Below are positions 21,770-30,554 of a DNA stretch of 35,454 nucleotides, piece after piece. The DNA is taken from IMG/VR virus record IMGVR_UViG_3300023215_001378, positions 1 through 35,454 of that record; one strand, written 5' to 3'. The first letter of the stretch is position 1, and the number at the start of each line of letters is the position of its first letter. Both the position numbers and the translations under genes were made by a program. The notes beneath the pieces were generated by a model that was not told the origin of the DNA, did not search any database, and saw only the letters and a program-made list of their open reading frames with translations. This stretch comes from a virus.

Positions 21770-24574
21770 TTACAGACCGAGCAGGAACTCGGCACCCTCG
21801 GCATTGGCGCGCATCTGAATTTTTTCCAGCACTTGCCACATGATCATTTCCAGCGCGGGTTCTAAACCATCCGAGCTGATTTTGATAAGCCCGTCGCCGC
21901 TCTGGAGCGCTCGGGTTCTCGCGTTTAGGCTCTTAATTTGCGCGTCGATGAGCCTTTCCTGTTGGTCGGCAGCCTGCTGTTGGATCTCCAGTTGCTGCTC
22001 GATAGCGTCGCGGGCGGCGAAGCGATCGCCAAGGCTGAGATCCCCCAGCGTGCCAAACATGCTAGAAGCAGCGCTGGCCGTAGAGCTAATTGTCTCGCTG
22101 GTGGCGTTCAGAATCGCTTCCACTTTCTTGGCGTCGGTTTCCATCCTGGCAATTTGGAAATCAACGGCGAACTCCATGTTCTTGATGCGCTCGTTGCTGG
22201 CCAGCTCCTCAAGCGCCAGGCTTTGATCCAGCACCGCTTGGCGGGCTTTGAGTATCGCTTCCTCGCTGGATAGCACCTCACCTGTCAGCGACTCTTGCCC
22301 CTGAGCTGCCTCTAAACTGCCGTCCCTTAACTCCAACAAAGCAGCGGTCAGGTCGCGGTACTGCTGTTCGTTAATGTCGCCATTGTTAAACGCTTCTTGC
22401 ACGCGAGAAAGCGCGCTGCGGATCTCTTCGCTGGTGGCGGTAATGGAAGCGGTTCCGCTACCCAGCGCGGTAGCTGCCTCTGACAGGGTGCCGGGCAAAT
22501 CAACGATTTGATTCACCAGCGGGCTATCAATAGCGGATAACCCATTGCGCAACTGCTCCCCCGCACTAGCCACACCTAACGCGGCCTCTACCGCCGCGTC
22601 GCTAATGCGCTTCACCTCCTCCGCGCTCTCCCCGCCGATGCTGCCAGCAGACTCTGCCACCTTGACGGCAGCCGCCACCGCCGCATCGGAAAGCTGTACA
22701 AAATCGGCCTCTGCCTCGCTACCCCAGCCGAAATACTGCCGAATGGTTTCATAACCAGCGGCGATGTTCTCCACGTTGAAGATGGAGAACTCATCACCCT
22801 GGATGCCTTCAATGTTCTCAAGATCGTGGTTAATCTTCTCAGCTAGGGTGATGGGCTGTTCATTAAAAGCGCGCAGTCTTTCTTGCGCATTAGCAAACGC
22901 TTCGCCCAGCTCAAAGGCGACAAAAGCAAGCCCAGAACCACGGCCTAGCAGTTTCATCAGGCTTTCAGAGCGAGTGATGGCCTGCGCTAGCACGCCGCCA
23001 GTACCAGCCAGCGCCCCTATCGCAGTGGTCAGACTGCCGATAACCGCGACGCTTGGCCCTACCACCAGCGCAGCACCACCAATCACGCCTAGCCACTGCT
23101 GTGTATCGTTATCTAGCTCGGTGAACGCCTGAATCACCGGCCCCATTGCTTCCGCAACGCCCTTGAACACCTCGATAGTGCCGCTGGTGAATTCCGAGAG
23201 CGAGCGGAAGCCGCTGCCCAAGCCCTCAATCACGCCTTGCAGGTCTTCGGCGGTGATCTCGATGTTGCCTAAATCACCAAACAGCGCTTCTAGCCCGTCT
23301 GCAAAACCGCTGTAATCGGCATTTTCCAGCGCCTCTGGCAGCGCATTAGCCACCTCAAGGGCTAAGCGCTCAATCTGTTTGAGGTGGCCGTTCAGCTCTT
23401 CAAACAGCGGATCAAGCGCACCAGCAGCAACAGCACCATCCATCTGGCGGAAGATCTCGCCAATGGCGTTGTTAATGCCAGTCATTTCCGTTAGGAATTT
23501 ACCGCCGATGGTGGCGGCCATGTTATCGAAGGCGGTGGCGGTTCGTTGCGCCGTGCGCTCTGCGGTCGCCAGCGCAATAGCTACCTCTTCCGCCACGGTG
23601 CTGGAATTCTGCATCGCGGCGGCTACGTCGATGTTGCCGCGCTCCAGCGAGCCGAGCACCTCCACCATTTTGGATGACTGCTCGATGCCAAATAGCTGCT
23701 GAGCAACGAACAACTTCTCAGCGGCTTCCATGTCCTGAGTGGCCGCCGCCACGTCTTTAAGAATATCGGTACTGCTGCGCAGCACGCCATTCGAGTCACG
23801 CTGAGCAATGCCTAGACGTTCAAGCGTTTCAGTGACCGGCGCGGTGTCAGCCCCTAGTTGAAGCAGGCCGGTGCGAAGCGCGTTGGCCGCCTCAGGGCCA
23901 GATCGGAATACCTCAATCACCGGAATCAGCAATTCAGCCGTTTCCTCAAAGCTCAGCCCCAGCGTGCTGGCGATGGGCGAGAGCATTCCCATACCCTGAG
24001 CCAACTGCTCAACATCGGTGGCATAGGTATTGCTCGATGCGTTCAGCACCTCCAGCAGTTGATTAGCCTCACTTGCAGGGGCCTTAAAGCCTTTGAGCGA
24101 CTGCACCAGAATCTCGCTGGCCTGGGCGGCTTCAACATCACCAGCAATGACCAGATCCAAGCCGTTTTTCACCAAGCCTAGCGACTCAGTGGCGGTAAAA
24201 CCGGCCTGCTTGTAGTTCGCCATGGACTGAACAAGCTGATCAGCCGACACGCCATAAGCGTTGGATAGCTCGTTCAGCTCAGCGGCGTAGCTCTCTGCCG
24301 AGCCGTCACCGTCGCCTAGCGTCTTTTGCAAGTCAGCCAGCGCCGCCTCGAACTTGGTGGCTTCGGAAATCGCCTTCTGCCCAAACGCCACCGCCAGCGC
24401 GGCGGCGGCCACTTCTGCCGCCAGAATTGCTTTGGTTACGTTCGCCAGCGGTGCGGCCACCTGCTCCACCTCGCTGGTAAAATTATCGATCTTGCCGGTG
24501 GCGGACGTGATCCCCGCCCCCATCTGGTCCACGCCCTCAAAAATAATGGCGACGGTTCTTTCTAGGTCTGCCAT
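21770..24574 (-). CDS. Tape measure protein
   Basis: A 934-residue protein in which residues about 75-300 match the TP901-type minor tail core (FEAALADLQKTLG, YGVSADQLVQSMANYKQAGF, TGLLQLGADTAPVTETLERLG). Hydrophobic segments lie near 44-66 and 497-531, with coiled-coil regions toward the end. Such proteins set tail length, fill the tail tube and help DNA cross the membrane. At about 0.15 nm per residue, this predicts a tail of roughly 140 nm. The start has AGAGGTAGCC upstream. Unlike most phages, two morons separate it from the chaperones. Confidence 0.9.
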   Translation of the reverse strand: MADLERTVAIIFEGVDQMGAGITSATGKIDNFTSEVEQVAAPLANVTKAILAAEVAAAALAVAFGQKAISEATKFEAALADLQKTLGDGDGSAESYAAELNELSNAYGVSADQLVQSMANYKQAGFTATESLGLVKNGLDLVIAGDVEAAQASEILVQSLKGFKAPASEANQLLEVLNASSNTYATDVEQLAQGMGMLSPIASTLGLSFEETAELLIPVIEVFRSGPEAANALRTGLLQLGADTAPVTETLERLGIAQRDSNGVLRSSTDILKDVAAATQDMEAAEKLFVAQQLFGIEQSSKMVEVLGSLERGNIDVAAAMQNSSTVAEEVAIALATAERTAQRTATAFDNMAATIGGKFLTEMTGINNAIGEIFRQMDGAVAAGALDPLFEELNGHLKQIERLALEVANALPEALENADYSGFADGLEALFGDLGNIEITAEDLQGVIEGLGSGFRSLSEFTSGTIEVFKGVAEAMGPVIQAFTELDNDTQQWLGVIGGAALVVGPSVAVIGSLTTAIGALAGTGGVLAQAITRSESLMKLLGRGSGLAFVAFELGEAFANAQERLRAFNEQPITLAEKINHDLENIEGIQGDEFSIFNVENIAAGYETIRQYFGWGSEAEADFVQLSDAAVAAAVKVAESAGSIGGESAEEVKRISDAAVEAALGVASAGEQLRNGLSAIDSPLVNQIVDLPGTLSEAATALGSGTASITATSEEIRSALSRVQEAFNNGDINEQQYRDLTAALLELRDGSLEAAQGQESLTGEVLSSEEAILKARQAVLDQSLALEELASNERIKNMEFAVDFQIARMETDAKKVEAILNATSETISSTASAASSMFGTLGDLSLGDRFAARDAIEQQLEIQQQAADQQERLIDAQIKSLNARTRALQSGDGLIKISSDGLEPALEMIMWQVLEKIQMRANAEGAEFLLGL

Positions 24575-24637
24575 GGCTACCTCTTAACTAGAATGACGCC
24601 CACGGGCTATGCCTGGGCAGCCACGGCCCAGTATGAG

Positions 24638-24660
24638 AAAGCCCACTATGCGGGCTTTTT
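24638..24660 (+). terminator. Hairpin before the tape-measure gene
   Basis: AAAGCCC and GGGCTTT form a 7-bp stem with a 7-base loop, followed by T residues on the plus strand and TTTCTC on the minus strand. It lies in the 245-base gap 24575-24819. That gap holds no gene and probably contains the leader of the plus-strand moron; TAGAAT near 24769 is a possible -10. It would reduce late read-through into the tape measure unless antiterminated. Confidence 0.6.
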
Positions 24661-24819
24661 GAGGTTACGTTACTGTTGCTGCGTCAACGTGCTTTGCCTG
24701 CAGTCGGCAATTTTGGCGAGCAAGCCGACAAAAGCTTCGCGCTGCTTCGAAGGGGCCAATTGGCTTGTTTAGAATTGCAGCCCTCCAATACCAAGAAAAA
24801 TTGAGAGGCCAGTTGAAAT

Positions 24820-25179
24820 ATGAATAAAGAACCAAACACAGCGAATCAACAGCTATTAAGCGACTTGAACAGGTGGGACTTAGCAACACCCTCATCCCGT
24901 TCTAAATACGATTGCGCGATCACGCTTATCAAGTCTGCTATAGAAAAGCATCACCCACTCGCTTTTTCATTAGGCACTTATTTCGATAGCGAAATGGACG
25001 AAAAGCCTTGGCACGCTATCATGTGGCCATCAGCATTTCAGGACAGCGCTAAAGGCTTGCGCGTAAAATGTAACGTTGAGCATCTAGGCGAATCGCCCTT
25101 GATAAGTGGCGCAGAGCAAATGCCTGGAAGTCGGATCATATTGGTTTCAGCAATTGACGCAATATGGCTGGTTGAGTAA
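24820..25179 (+). CDS. Unknown plus-strand moron in the tail operon
   Basis: A 119-residue protein, not recognised, with no signal or membrane segment. It has a helical start (ANQQLLSDLNRWDLATPSS), a KYDCAITLIKSAIEKHHPLAF region, then HAIMWPSAFQDSA and IILVSAIDAIWLVE. It is AT-richer than the tail genes and on the opposite strand. Its stop (25177-25179) directly abuts that of the minus-strand gene at 25180. Late transcription would cross it in antisense, so it is probably expressed in the lysogen. Confidence 0.65.
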   Translation: MNKEPNTANQQLLSDLNRWDLATPSSRSKYDCAITLIKSAIEKHHPLAFSLGTYFDSEMDEKPWHAIMWPSAFQDSAKGLRVKCNVEHLGESPLISGAEQMPGSRIILVSAIDAIWLVE

Positions 25180-25716
25180 TTAGCGCTGAAACTGGGCGGG
25201 ACGTTGTAAAGCGTTTAGCTCAGCTTCCAAGCAGAGCTTGAGCATTGAATAAGCTCCTCCCTCTACTGATCTAGCAAAGTCCGCGCATTCTTCTTTCATC
25301 CCGCCATTAACTTGTTGGTAGAGGTTAGCGGCAGCATTGTATGCCGCTTGCTCGGACTCGATGCATAAGTTGTACATTGAAGCGTTGCGAGCACCGTTAT
25401 CCGATGCTGATCTAGCAAAGTCATCACAGTGTCTTTCGGTATCAAAAACAGGCAAGGATTGGCGCTGCTCTCTAGCACTGCGGACCTGTTCGTGACGCTG
25501 AATAACTCTATCTCTAGTCTCGATCTCAGGCTGGCTAGTAGTGCCAACTGGCTTTACCCTGCCACCCCGAATCTTAAGCACTGTTTCTTCAGCACCAGGT
25601 GGGCAGCGTGAATCCTGATACGCCACTTGCCCAGCTGCATTCACGCACTTAATAATATCGGCCTGCGCCGCCAGTGGCAGCGCCAGCAGCACTAGCCCGC
25701 TTGCTATCCCCCGCAT
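25180..25716 (-). CDS. Secreted DUF4124-like protein (moron)
   Basis: A 178-residue protein with a signal peptide (MRGIASGLVLLALPLAAQA) followed by a DUF4124-like start (DIIKCVNAAGQVAYQDSRCPP), then a charged linker and a Cys-containing helical part (RHCDDFARSASDNG, EECADFARSVEG, repeated twice). The start at 25716 is preferred over 25743 because GGGGGCAGGTG precedes it and the signal then begins correctly. It shares the direction of the late operon but is not a tail protein. An envelope role is likely, function unknown. Confidence 0.75.
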   Translation of the reverse strand: MRGIASGLVLLALPLAAQADIIKCVNAAGQVAYQDSRCPPGAEETVLKIRGGRVKPVGTTSQPEIETRDRVIQRHEQVRSAREQRQSLPVFDTERHCDDFARSASDNGARNASMYNLCIESEQAAYNAAANLYQQVNGGMKEECADFARSVEGGAYSMLKLCLEAELNALQRPAQFQR

Positions 25717-25756
25717 CACCTGCCCCCTTTGCCTAATCCTCATTTAACCTAGCACA

Positions 25757-26376
25757 TTATTGGAGGGTTCGCCCTTCTTGGCGCTGGCCGTAATAAAGGC
25801 CCCAAAGGTCTAGCTCTAGGTCGGTCAGCATGGCCAGCGGGAAAAGGTCTGGGCGGACACGAAACAAAAATTCGCCCTTCATGTCGCACAATTGAAGAGC
25901 TAGCTGGATGTCTGGGCGTTTGAAGAGCGCTTGGGCTTTCCCGGCTCGCTTCCCATGCCGGTCAGCGTGGTAATTTTGGTGGTCAGTTCGTAGAACTCCA
26001 CGGGGTACGCTTCCGCCAGCTTGACCGCTACTTGATGTGAGCACTCCGGCGCAACGCTACCCATGGTCAGCAGCTCGATTCGGCGGGCCAGGTCATCAGG
26101 GACGCTGCTGCCGGTACCGATCAGCTCCCGGATGGCGTCGGTCACTTTCTCTGATTTGTCGGAGTTCAGGGCGTCGATCACGGCGTTCTTGTTGCGGTTA
26201 CGGGCGCTGGCTTCGTTCACTCGTGCCAGCTCTTCACCGGTGAGGCCACGCACCCGCCACACCGGCACTTCGCCCTCTTTCGTGCCTTTGAACCACGCGG
26301 CTAGGTCTTTTACCGGCACATCTTCTTCCCGGCGCTTAAACGCTGCGCTGGCGAATTTATCAGCATCAAACTGCAT
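25757..26376 (-). CDS. GT-type tail assembly chaperone by -1 frameshift
   Basis: A G-T-type fusion. The upstream frame is read to codon 147 (GGA AAG). The slippery heptamer G GGA AAG at 25936-25942 lets ribosomes slip back one base and continue for 59 codons to 25757. The extension (AQALFKRPDIQLALQLCDMKGEF, then LTDLELDLWGLYYG) is typical of the T part, which recruits the tail tube protein to the tape measure. The heptamer is identical to that of lambda G-T. Length would be 206 residues. Confidence 0.85.
25900..26376 (-). CDS. Tail assembly chaperone G-like (unshifted product)
   Basis: A 158-residue protein with an acidic/helical body: FDADKFASAAFKRREEDVP, then VWRVRGLTGEELARVNEASA and a helical half with LARRIELLTMGSVAPE. 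The start follows TAGGAGAGCCGC. It precedes the tape measure and follows the tail tube gene, as lambda G does. It should coat the tape measure during tail assembly and is absent from the finished tail. Confidence 0.8.
   Translation of the reverse strand: MQFDADKFASAAFKRREEDVPVKDLAAWFKGTKEGEVPVWRVRGLTGEELARVNEASARNRNKNAVIDALNSDKSEKVTDAIRELIGTGSSVPDDLARRIELLTMGSVAPECSHQVAVKLAEAYPVEFYELTTKITTLTGMGSEPGKPKRSSNAQTSS
25936..25942 (-). promoter_or_regulatory. Programmed -1 frameshift site GGGAAAG
   Basis: On the minus strand GGGAAAG lies in the correct phase (codons GGA AAG) of the G-like frame, 12 codons before its stop. The overlapping -1 frame is open to 25757. This is the lambda G-T slippery sequence. 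Confidence 0.88.
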
Positions 26377-26397
26377 GCGGCTCTCCTATCATGCGTA

Positions 26398-26423
26398 CAA
26401 AAACCCCGGCGCGGGGCCGGGGT
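26398..26423 (-). terminator. Terminator after the tail tube gene
   Basis: ACCCCGGC (26403-26410), loop, GCCGGGGT (26416-26423), with TTTTTG on the minus strand. It separates the abundant tube protein gene from the chaperones and could set their expression ratio. Confidence 0.85.
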
Positions 26424-26446
26424 GGTGGCTTTCTCAGCTAGCGCGA

Positions 26447-27436
26447 TTACTCAAAATCCGCCGTTTCTTGCTCGGCTGAGACGGTGCACGCGATGTTGAC
26501 GTGATCGCCCGCCGGGTAGGTGCGGCCAATGCCCAAGATGCCTAGCGTGAGTGAGTGCGGGCTGCGGTTACGGTCTTGGTACCAACGGAACCATAGCCGC
26601 TGGTTTTTGAGGCGCACTAGCGGGTCGTTGGCGTTGCCCTCACCGTAGTAGGTGAACGACGCTTGCCCCAGCGAGCGGGAAACGCTGCCCAGCGTGCCGT
26701 TGTAGATCTCGGTGGAGTTCACGGAGTGGGAGGTTTCCGCCGGCACCCACGCGCTGGCACGGGGTAGCTCGGCAAAAATAGGCGTGTAACCGCGCACGCT
26801 AACCTTTTTCGCCACGCTACCGGTGTGAATCTTCGGCAGTTCAGTGGCAAAATGCACCTCGCCCACAGTGGGATCCGACTCCCAAACAGGGGCGTCGTAA
26901 CGCTCCTGGTGGAGGCCTACCACCTGATAGATCTGCGTATCAGACACCGGCGCGGCAACATCGCTGCTAACACGCACCTGCCCGATCTCGATGCTGTCCA
27001 CCGGGATAAAGGGCGGGCCACCTGCGCTACCACGCTGCTCGGTAAATGTGCTGCCCTCGGTGCCCGCCACGGCCGCCAGCGCACCGCTTTCATCCACGGT
27101 GATGGAGGTAATCATGTGGGTAGCGGTAGTGGCGCGCTGAATGGTCACATCCGCGCTAGCCACATTCACTAGGCCATCCGGTTGAGCGCCTGAGGCGGTA
27201 GGCATGTACGCCGTAAGCGCAGCCACGGTGACGTTATCGTTTCCGGTACCGGCACGAATCGCGCCACCCGTCGCCAGCCCCCAGGGGCGCACCTCGGCAT
27301 CGAAGCCCGCGCGGCCGCTCCACGGCGCAAACGTGGCTTCAAACACCATGGCATCGCCGGTGTCGCTTAGGTGTTCCCAATCGTTAAAGGATTGGCCGGA
27401 CTCGTATTCCAGTTTGGGATTATCAGTGATCGCCAC
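26447..27436 (-). CDS. Major tail tube protein
   Basis: A 329-residue, beta-rich, Thr/Ala/Gly-rich protein. The start AITDNPKLEYESG with AGGAGAACGCCC upstream, position directly before the G/T chaperones, and isolation between two sets of terminators all fit the major tail protein. Residues about 60-170 look like an inserted surface domain (VASADVTIQRATTATHMITS). It polymerises as rings around the tape measure. Confidence 0.75.
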   Translation of the reverse strand: MAITDNPKLEYESGQSFNDWEHLSDTGDAMVFEATFAPWSGRAGFDAEVRPWGLATGGAIRAGTGNDNVTVAALTAYMPTASGAQPDGLVNVASADVTIQRATTATHMITSITVDESGALAAVAGTEGSTFTEQRGSAGGPPFIPVDSIEIGQVRVSSDVAAPVSDTQIYQVVGLHQERYDAPVWESDPTVGEVHFATELPKIHTGSVAKKVSVRGYTPIFAELPRASAWVPAETSHSVNSTEIYNGTLGSVSRSLGQASFTYYGEGNANDPLVRLKNQRLWFRWYQDRNRSPHSLTLGILGIGRTYPAGDHVNIACTVSAEQETADFE

Positions 27437-27458
27437 GGGCGTTCTCCTGTGTGGTGGT

Positions 27459-27508
27459 TAAAAGCCCGGCGAACGGGCATGAAAAAGCCCAGCGCGGGGC
27501 TGGGCTTT
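27459..27508 (-). terminator. Two tandem terminators before the tail tube gene
   Basis: The first minus-strand stem is AAAGCCCAGC with GCTGGGCTTT (27484-27508), followed by TTTTTC. A second, GCCCG with CGGGC (27464-27478), is followed by TTTTAA. Both lie in the 142-base gap before the tail tube gene. Confidence 0.85.
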
Positions 27509-27578
27509 AAAGGGTTTGGTTTGTCAGTGTTGCATTGAGATAGCGATAACCTGGAATGGGAAGCGTGGAGCGAAAGAC

Positions 27579-29222
27579 CTATGGCACAGCGTCCCAGTAA
27601 AAAATCGGCTTAGCCCCCTGCCTCTCACCACTAACGTCAGCGCGTGTGATTTGTAAGTTTATTTGGAACTGGTGTCCCGATGCCGTTAGCGGTGGCACTT
27701 GAGGTACGGTGACACCATCGAGCAAATTAACTACCCCCTCAGTGGGATCATTAATTTCAAACCTCTCAAGTCTTAAAAAAGAGTTGTAACCAGTGTGGTC
27801 AGCGATCAGAACAATGTCTTCATTTTCCACAAAGGCGTCACCAACACCGGCCAACCCGGCCAAAGCGTCGAGAAAATCTTGCTGAGCAGCGTAGCTGCCT
27901 GTTAGCGCTCGTACTTGGTGGGTGTCTGGTGCGGTGCGCAGTATGAAACCGTCTGTACCATTGAGTGCCACTCCGTCAGTTGTGTAACTAGCTACACCAT
28001 TTATTCGGAGGCGAACTTTTTTATCATGCCCTACTACACTCGGCCCCCCTGTAGCGGGGTATTGGATACGCATGAACGTAAATCGGCGAGTGGGGTAGCC
28101 TCCACGCATGACAAAGTCCATATTAATTTCCAATGGGTTGTCAGTTAAGTCCCTGAACCTAAAGTCACCATCTATCCCTCCGTTAGTAGACTGCTGACCC
28201 AAGACAAAAAATCTTGTGGGGGTTTTCTTAAACGTAACTCCGGGGTTGAAATTAAACTCCGCAATCCAGCCCGTGTTTACCTGACAAGCAACTGACCGGT
28301 TATTGTCGTTGGCGGAGTGGCCGTAGCAATATTTCAAAACCTCGTATTCGTCATCCTGTGGCGATTTCGGTTGGATGTTTCTCGATACCCCCGCCCTAAA
28401 ATCAGCAAAAGCTATAGTGTTGGCTGCAACACTGGCAAAGTCATCGACGTGCGAACCCAAGATATTGCCTTGAACCCATGTATCAGTGCTGGTCGCCAAA
28501 TACGGGCTATCATTACGTATACCCAGTAGCACGCGGAAAGAAATGCCAAAACCATCACCGTCCTCAGTTGGCTCAGTCAGCCACCCAGGGTTTTCTAACT
28601 CAGTGTTATCCAGCGGGTAAAAAAGCTCTACATCTTGCCACCCGGCATCAGAAACGTGTAGCTCCCTCGTAAAACCTCTGCTTCTGCTCCAATTTAACGC
28701 CGTGACTGAGTATGTAGCCGAATGATTTGAATTAACCTTGAACTTTAAGTAAACGCCCCCGGCGCTGCCTATCTCTGCAACCCTTTCCGGCGGTACGATC
28801 AGCCTAAAGTGGTGGTGGTAGGCAGCATCACCTGTTGCATCAATGGCTCCTGGATTATCAACCACAAACTTTAATGCTCGGCCAACCGCGCCGGGAGGTA
28901 AAACCTCTCTCTCTAAAGCTAGTGTGTTGCTGGTCTCCTCATTCATGTCATACGGCGCGCCCCCCCAACCGTAAAGAACGGCGTCAGCTACAATGTCTCG
29001 CTGCATCAACAGTGGTTGCGTGCTTGCCCCTTGCCAGAAATGATACCGGTCGTACCTGAGGTGGCCGTTTATTAACAAGTTCTCAGACGGCTCACGTTCA
29101 CGCTCCCACTCACCAAGCCTAACTTGCTCATAATACTGCGGGTGAGGGTCGGCCTTCGCTTCGTGCTGGGTAACGACCTTAGCCGCTGATTTCGCGCCCT
29201 GCTCAGACTTCCAGAGGCTCAT
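27579..29222 (-). CDS. Adhesin-like structural protein with carbohydrate-binding-like fold
   Basis: A 547-residue protein with a short N-terminal helix containing a HPQYYEQVRLG motif seen in phage fibre proteins. It then has SENLLINGHLRYDRYHFWQG, the NLLxNG start of jelly-roll domains common in phage tail proteins. The rest is beta-rich with many aromatic residues. It is coupled by ATGA to the 107-residue gene and lies between neck genes and the tail tube, unusual for a fibre. It may decorate the neck or tail tube, or be a receptor-binding protein in an atypical place. Its base composition is somewhat AT-richer. Confidence 0.6.
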   Translation of the reverse strand: MSLWKSEQGAKSAAKVVTQHEAKADPHPQYYEQVRLGEWEREREPSENLLINGHLRYDRYHFWQGASTQPLLMQRDIVADAVLYGWGGAPYDMNEETSNTLALEREVLPPGAVGRALKFVVDNPGAIDATGDAAYHHHFRLIVPPERVAEIGSAGGVYLKFKVNSNHSATYSVTALNWSRSRGFTRELHVSDAGWQDVELFYPLDNTELENPGWLTEPTEDGDGFGISFRVLLGIRNDSPYLATSTDTWVQGNILGSHVDDFASVAANTIAFADFRAGVSRNIQPKSPQDDEYEVLKYCYGHSANDNNRSVACQVNTGWIAEFNFNPGVTFKKTPTRFFVLGQQSTNGGIDGDFRFRDLTDNPLEINMDFVMRGGYPTRRFTFMRIQYPATGGPSVVGHDKKVRLRINGVASYTTDGVALNGTDGFILRTAPDTHQVRALTGSYAAQQDFLDALAGLAGVGDAFVENEDIVLIADHTGYNSFLRLERFEINDPTEGVVNLLDGVTVPQVPPLTASGHQFQINLQITRADVSGERQGAKPIFYWDAVP

Positions 29223-29542
29223 AGCGCCACCTCCCAGGCACTGGTGCCGGTGCTAACTAGCCGCAACGCTGTAATACCGCCTAGGACCGCATCAGCGCTG
29301 GCGGCGGTTACATCACCAGCGGGCCATGGGTGCCAAGTAGCCGTATTGTCTTCAATAGCGCTATAGCTGCTTAGGCTGTATTCGACCCGTGCCGATGTGC
29401 CTGGGGTGACCGCTACAGCAGCATCACGGCCAACAGCAGGGATGATAAGAGGCGCACCGGCGCCATCCGTTACTGTTTCGGTATGAAACCAGCGCACATC
29501 GGTGCGGCTGGGCAGGCGCTCGCTGCGCATCTCTTGGTACAT
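29219..29542 (-). CDS. Unknown structural protein, 107 residues
   Basis: Not recognised; beta-rich (VRWFHTETVTDGAGAPLIIP, AAVAVTPGTSARVEYSLSSY, GGITALRLVSTGTSAWEVAL). Its C-terminal GITALR segment also appears near the end of the YadA-like protein, hinting at a shared surface-domain type. It has GAGGACTTCCCC upstream and overlaps the adhesin-like gene in ATGA, so it may be its partner or attachment piece. Confidence 0.6.
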   Translation of the reverse strand: MYQEMRSERLPSRTDVRWFHTETVTDGAGAPLIIPAVGRDAAVAVTPGTSARVEYSLSSYSAIEDNTATWHPWPAGDVTAASADAVLGGITALRLVSTGTSAWEVAL

Positions 29543-29566
29543 GGGGAAGTCCTCTTATTGAAGCGC

Positions 29567-29980
29567 CTACTGCGTGTACGGGTCGCCAATGCGATGCGAC
29601 CAGCGCACGGCTAGCACCAAGTCAACGCCGATAATGTCGCTTCCTTCTTCGGGGTAGTAGATGGTGCCGCCTGCGTAGGCCATATCTTCAGCCAGCCCGC
29701 CCAGCGTGCGGTCGTTGCCAGTGGCCTCGGCAATCAGCGCTGCCAGAATGGTGTTGCCCTGGGTGCTCCACTGGCGATGGTCGCGGTCGGCCTGGTGCAC
29801 GGTCTCCACCGTCACTTCGGTGGTAACGTCCACGCCGCCATAGCGGTTGCGCTCCACGTTGCCATCACTGCCGTCCCAGATGCTGCGGGCGGGCAGCGTG
29901 TCAATGATGCTGTTGGCACGCTCAGCGTTCAGCCGCGCCGCCAGGGCGGCGATGATCTGTTCTCGAATAGGTAGGGACAT
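29567..29980 (-). CDS. Tail terminator / lambda U-like protein
   Basis: A 137-residue protein, helical at the start (LPIREQIIAALAARLNAERA) and strand-rich later (DVTTEVTVETVHQADRD, GVDLVLAVRWSHRIGDP). This shape and its position after a Z-like protein match tail terminators that cap the tube. The start at 29980 overlaps the Z stop region (TGATATG); 30013 is an alternative. Confidence 0.65.
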   Translation of the reverse strand: MSLPIREQIIAALAARLNAERANSIIDTLPARSIWDGSDGNVERNRYGGVDVTTEVTVETVHQADRDHRQWSTQGNTILAALIAEATGNDRTLGGLAEDMAYAGGTIYYPEEGSDIIGVDLVLAVRWSHRIGDPYTQ

Positions 29981-29981
29981 A

Positions 29982-30554
29982 TCACTGCCGTTTGAGTAGT
30001 CGCTCTGCCTCATAGCCCATGCGCTGCATTAAGCGGTTGCCGCTAGGGGCTTGCAGGTCGTCTTTAACATCGGTGAACACCTGGGATGTGGAAGGGCCGT
30101 ACAGCACTTTCAGCCCTTCGCTACGCCCCAGGCCGGGGCCGTACTGCGTGCGAATGGCAATGGCCTGCACGCCGTTAGCAAAACGGATGAAGAACGCACC
30201 AGGCATGCGCTTCTTGCCGCCGGTCGGCTTTACCTGAACACCAATATCCCCCTTCTTGTACTGCCGATGGGGGTAACGGGTCAGCAGCGTTCCGCGCGCG
30301 GGCGTTTGGATCGCGCCGTTCAGGCTGTTAATCGTCGCCCGCTTAATCTTCAGCTTTTCCCGCACGTAGCCCGCTTTGAGCTTGACCTGCTTACGGATCT
30401 CTTTGCTGGCCTCGGTACGGGTGACGCCCAACGTGTGATTGATGGCACGGCTCATGGCGCGCGGTGCGCCATTTTTGATGTGCATCAAGTCGCTTTCGAT
30501 ACGGCGGATCGCCTGCTTATCAACCGTGATCTTAATGGGGCTTATGCTGCTCAT
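29982..30554 (-). CDS. Minor tail protein Z-like
   Basis: A 190-residue very basic protein: SRAINHTLGVTRTEASKEIRKQ, then LKAGYVREKLKIKRAT and RMPGAFFIRFANG. These are features of the lambda Z-type minor tail protein family needed for tail completion. The start at 30554 has GGAGCGATT upstream and overlaps the previous stop in ATGA. The frame extends to 30578 without a ribosome site. Confidence 0.8.
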   Translation of the reverse strand: MSSISPIKITVDKQAIRRIESDLMHIKNGAPRAMSRAINHTLGVTRTEASKEIRKQVKLKAGYVREKLKIKRATINSLNGAIQTPARGTLLTRYPHRQYKKGDIGVQVKPTGGKKRMPGAFFIRFANGVQAIAIRTQYGPGLGRSEGLKVLYGPSTSQVFTDVKDDLQAPSGNRLMQRMGYEAERLLKRQ

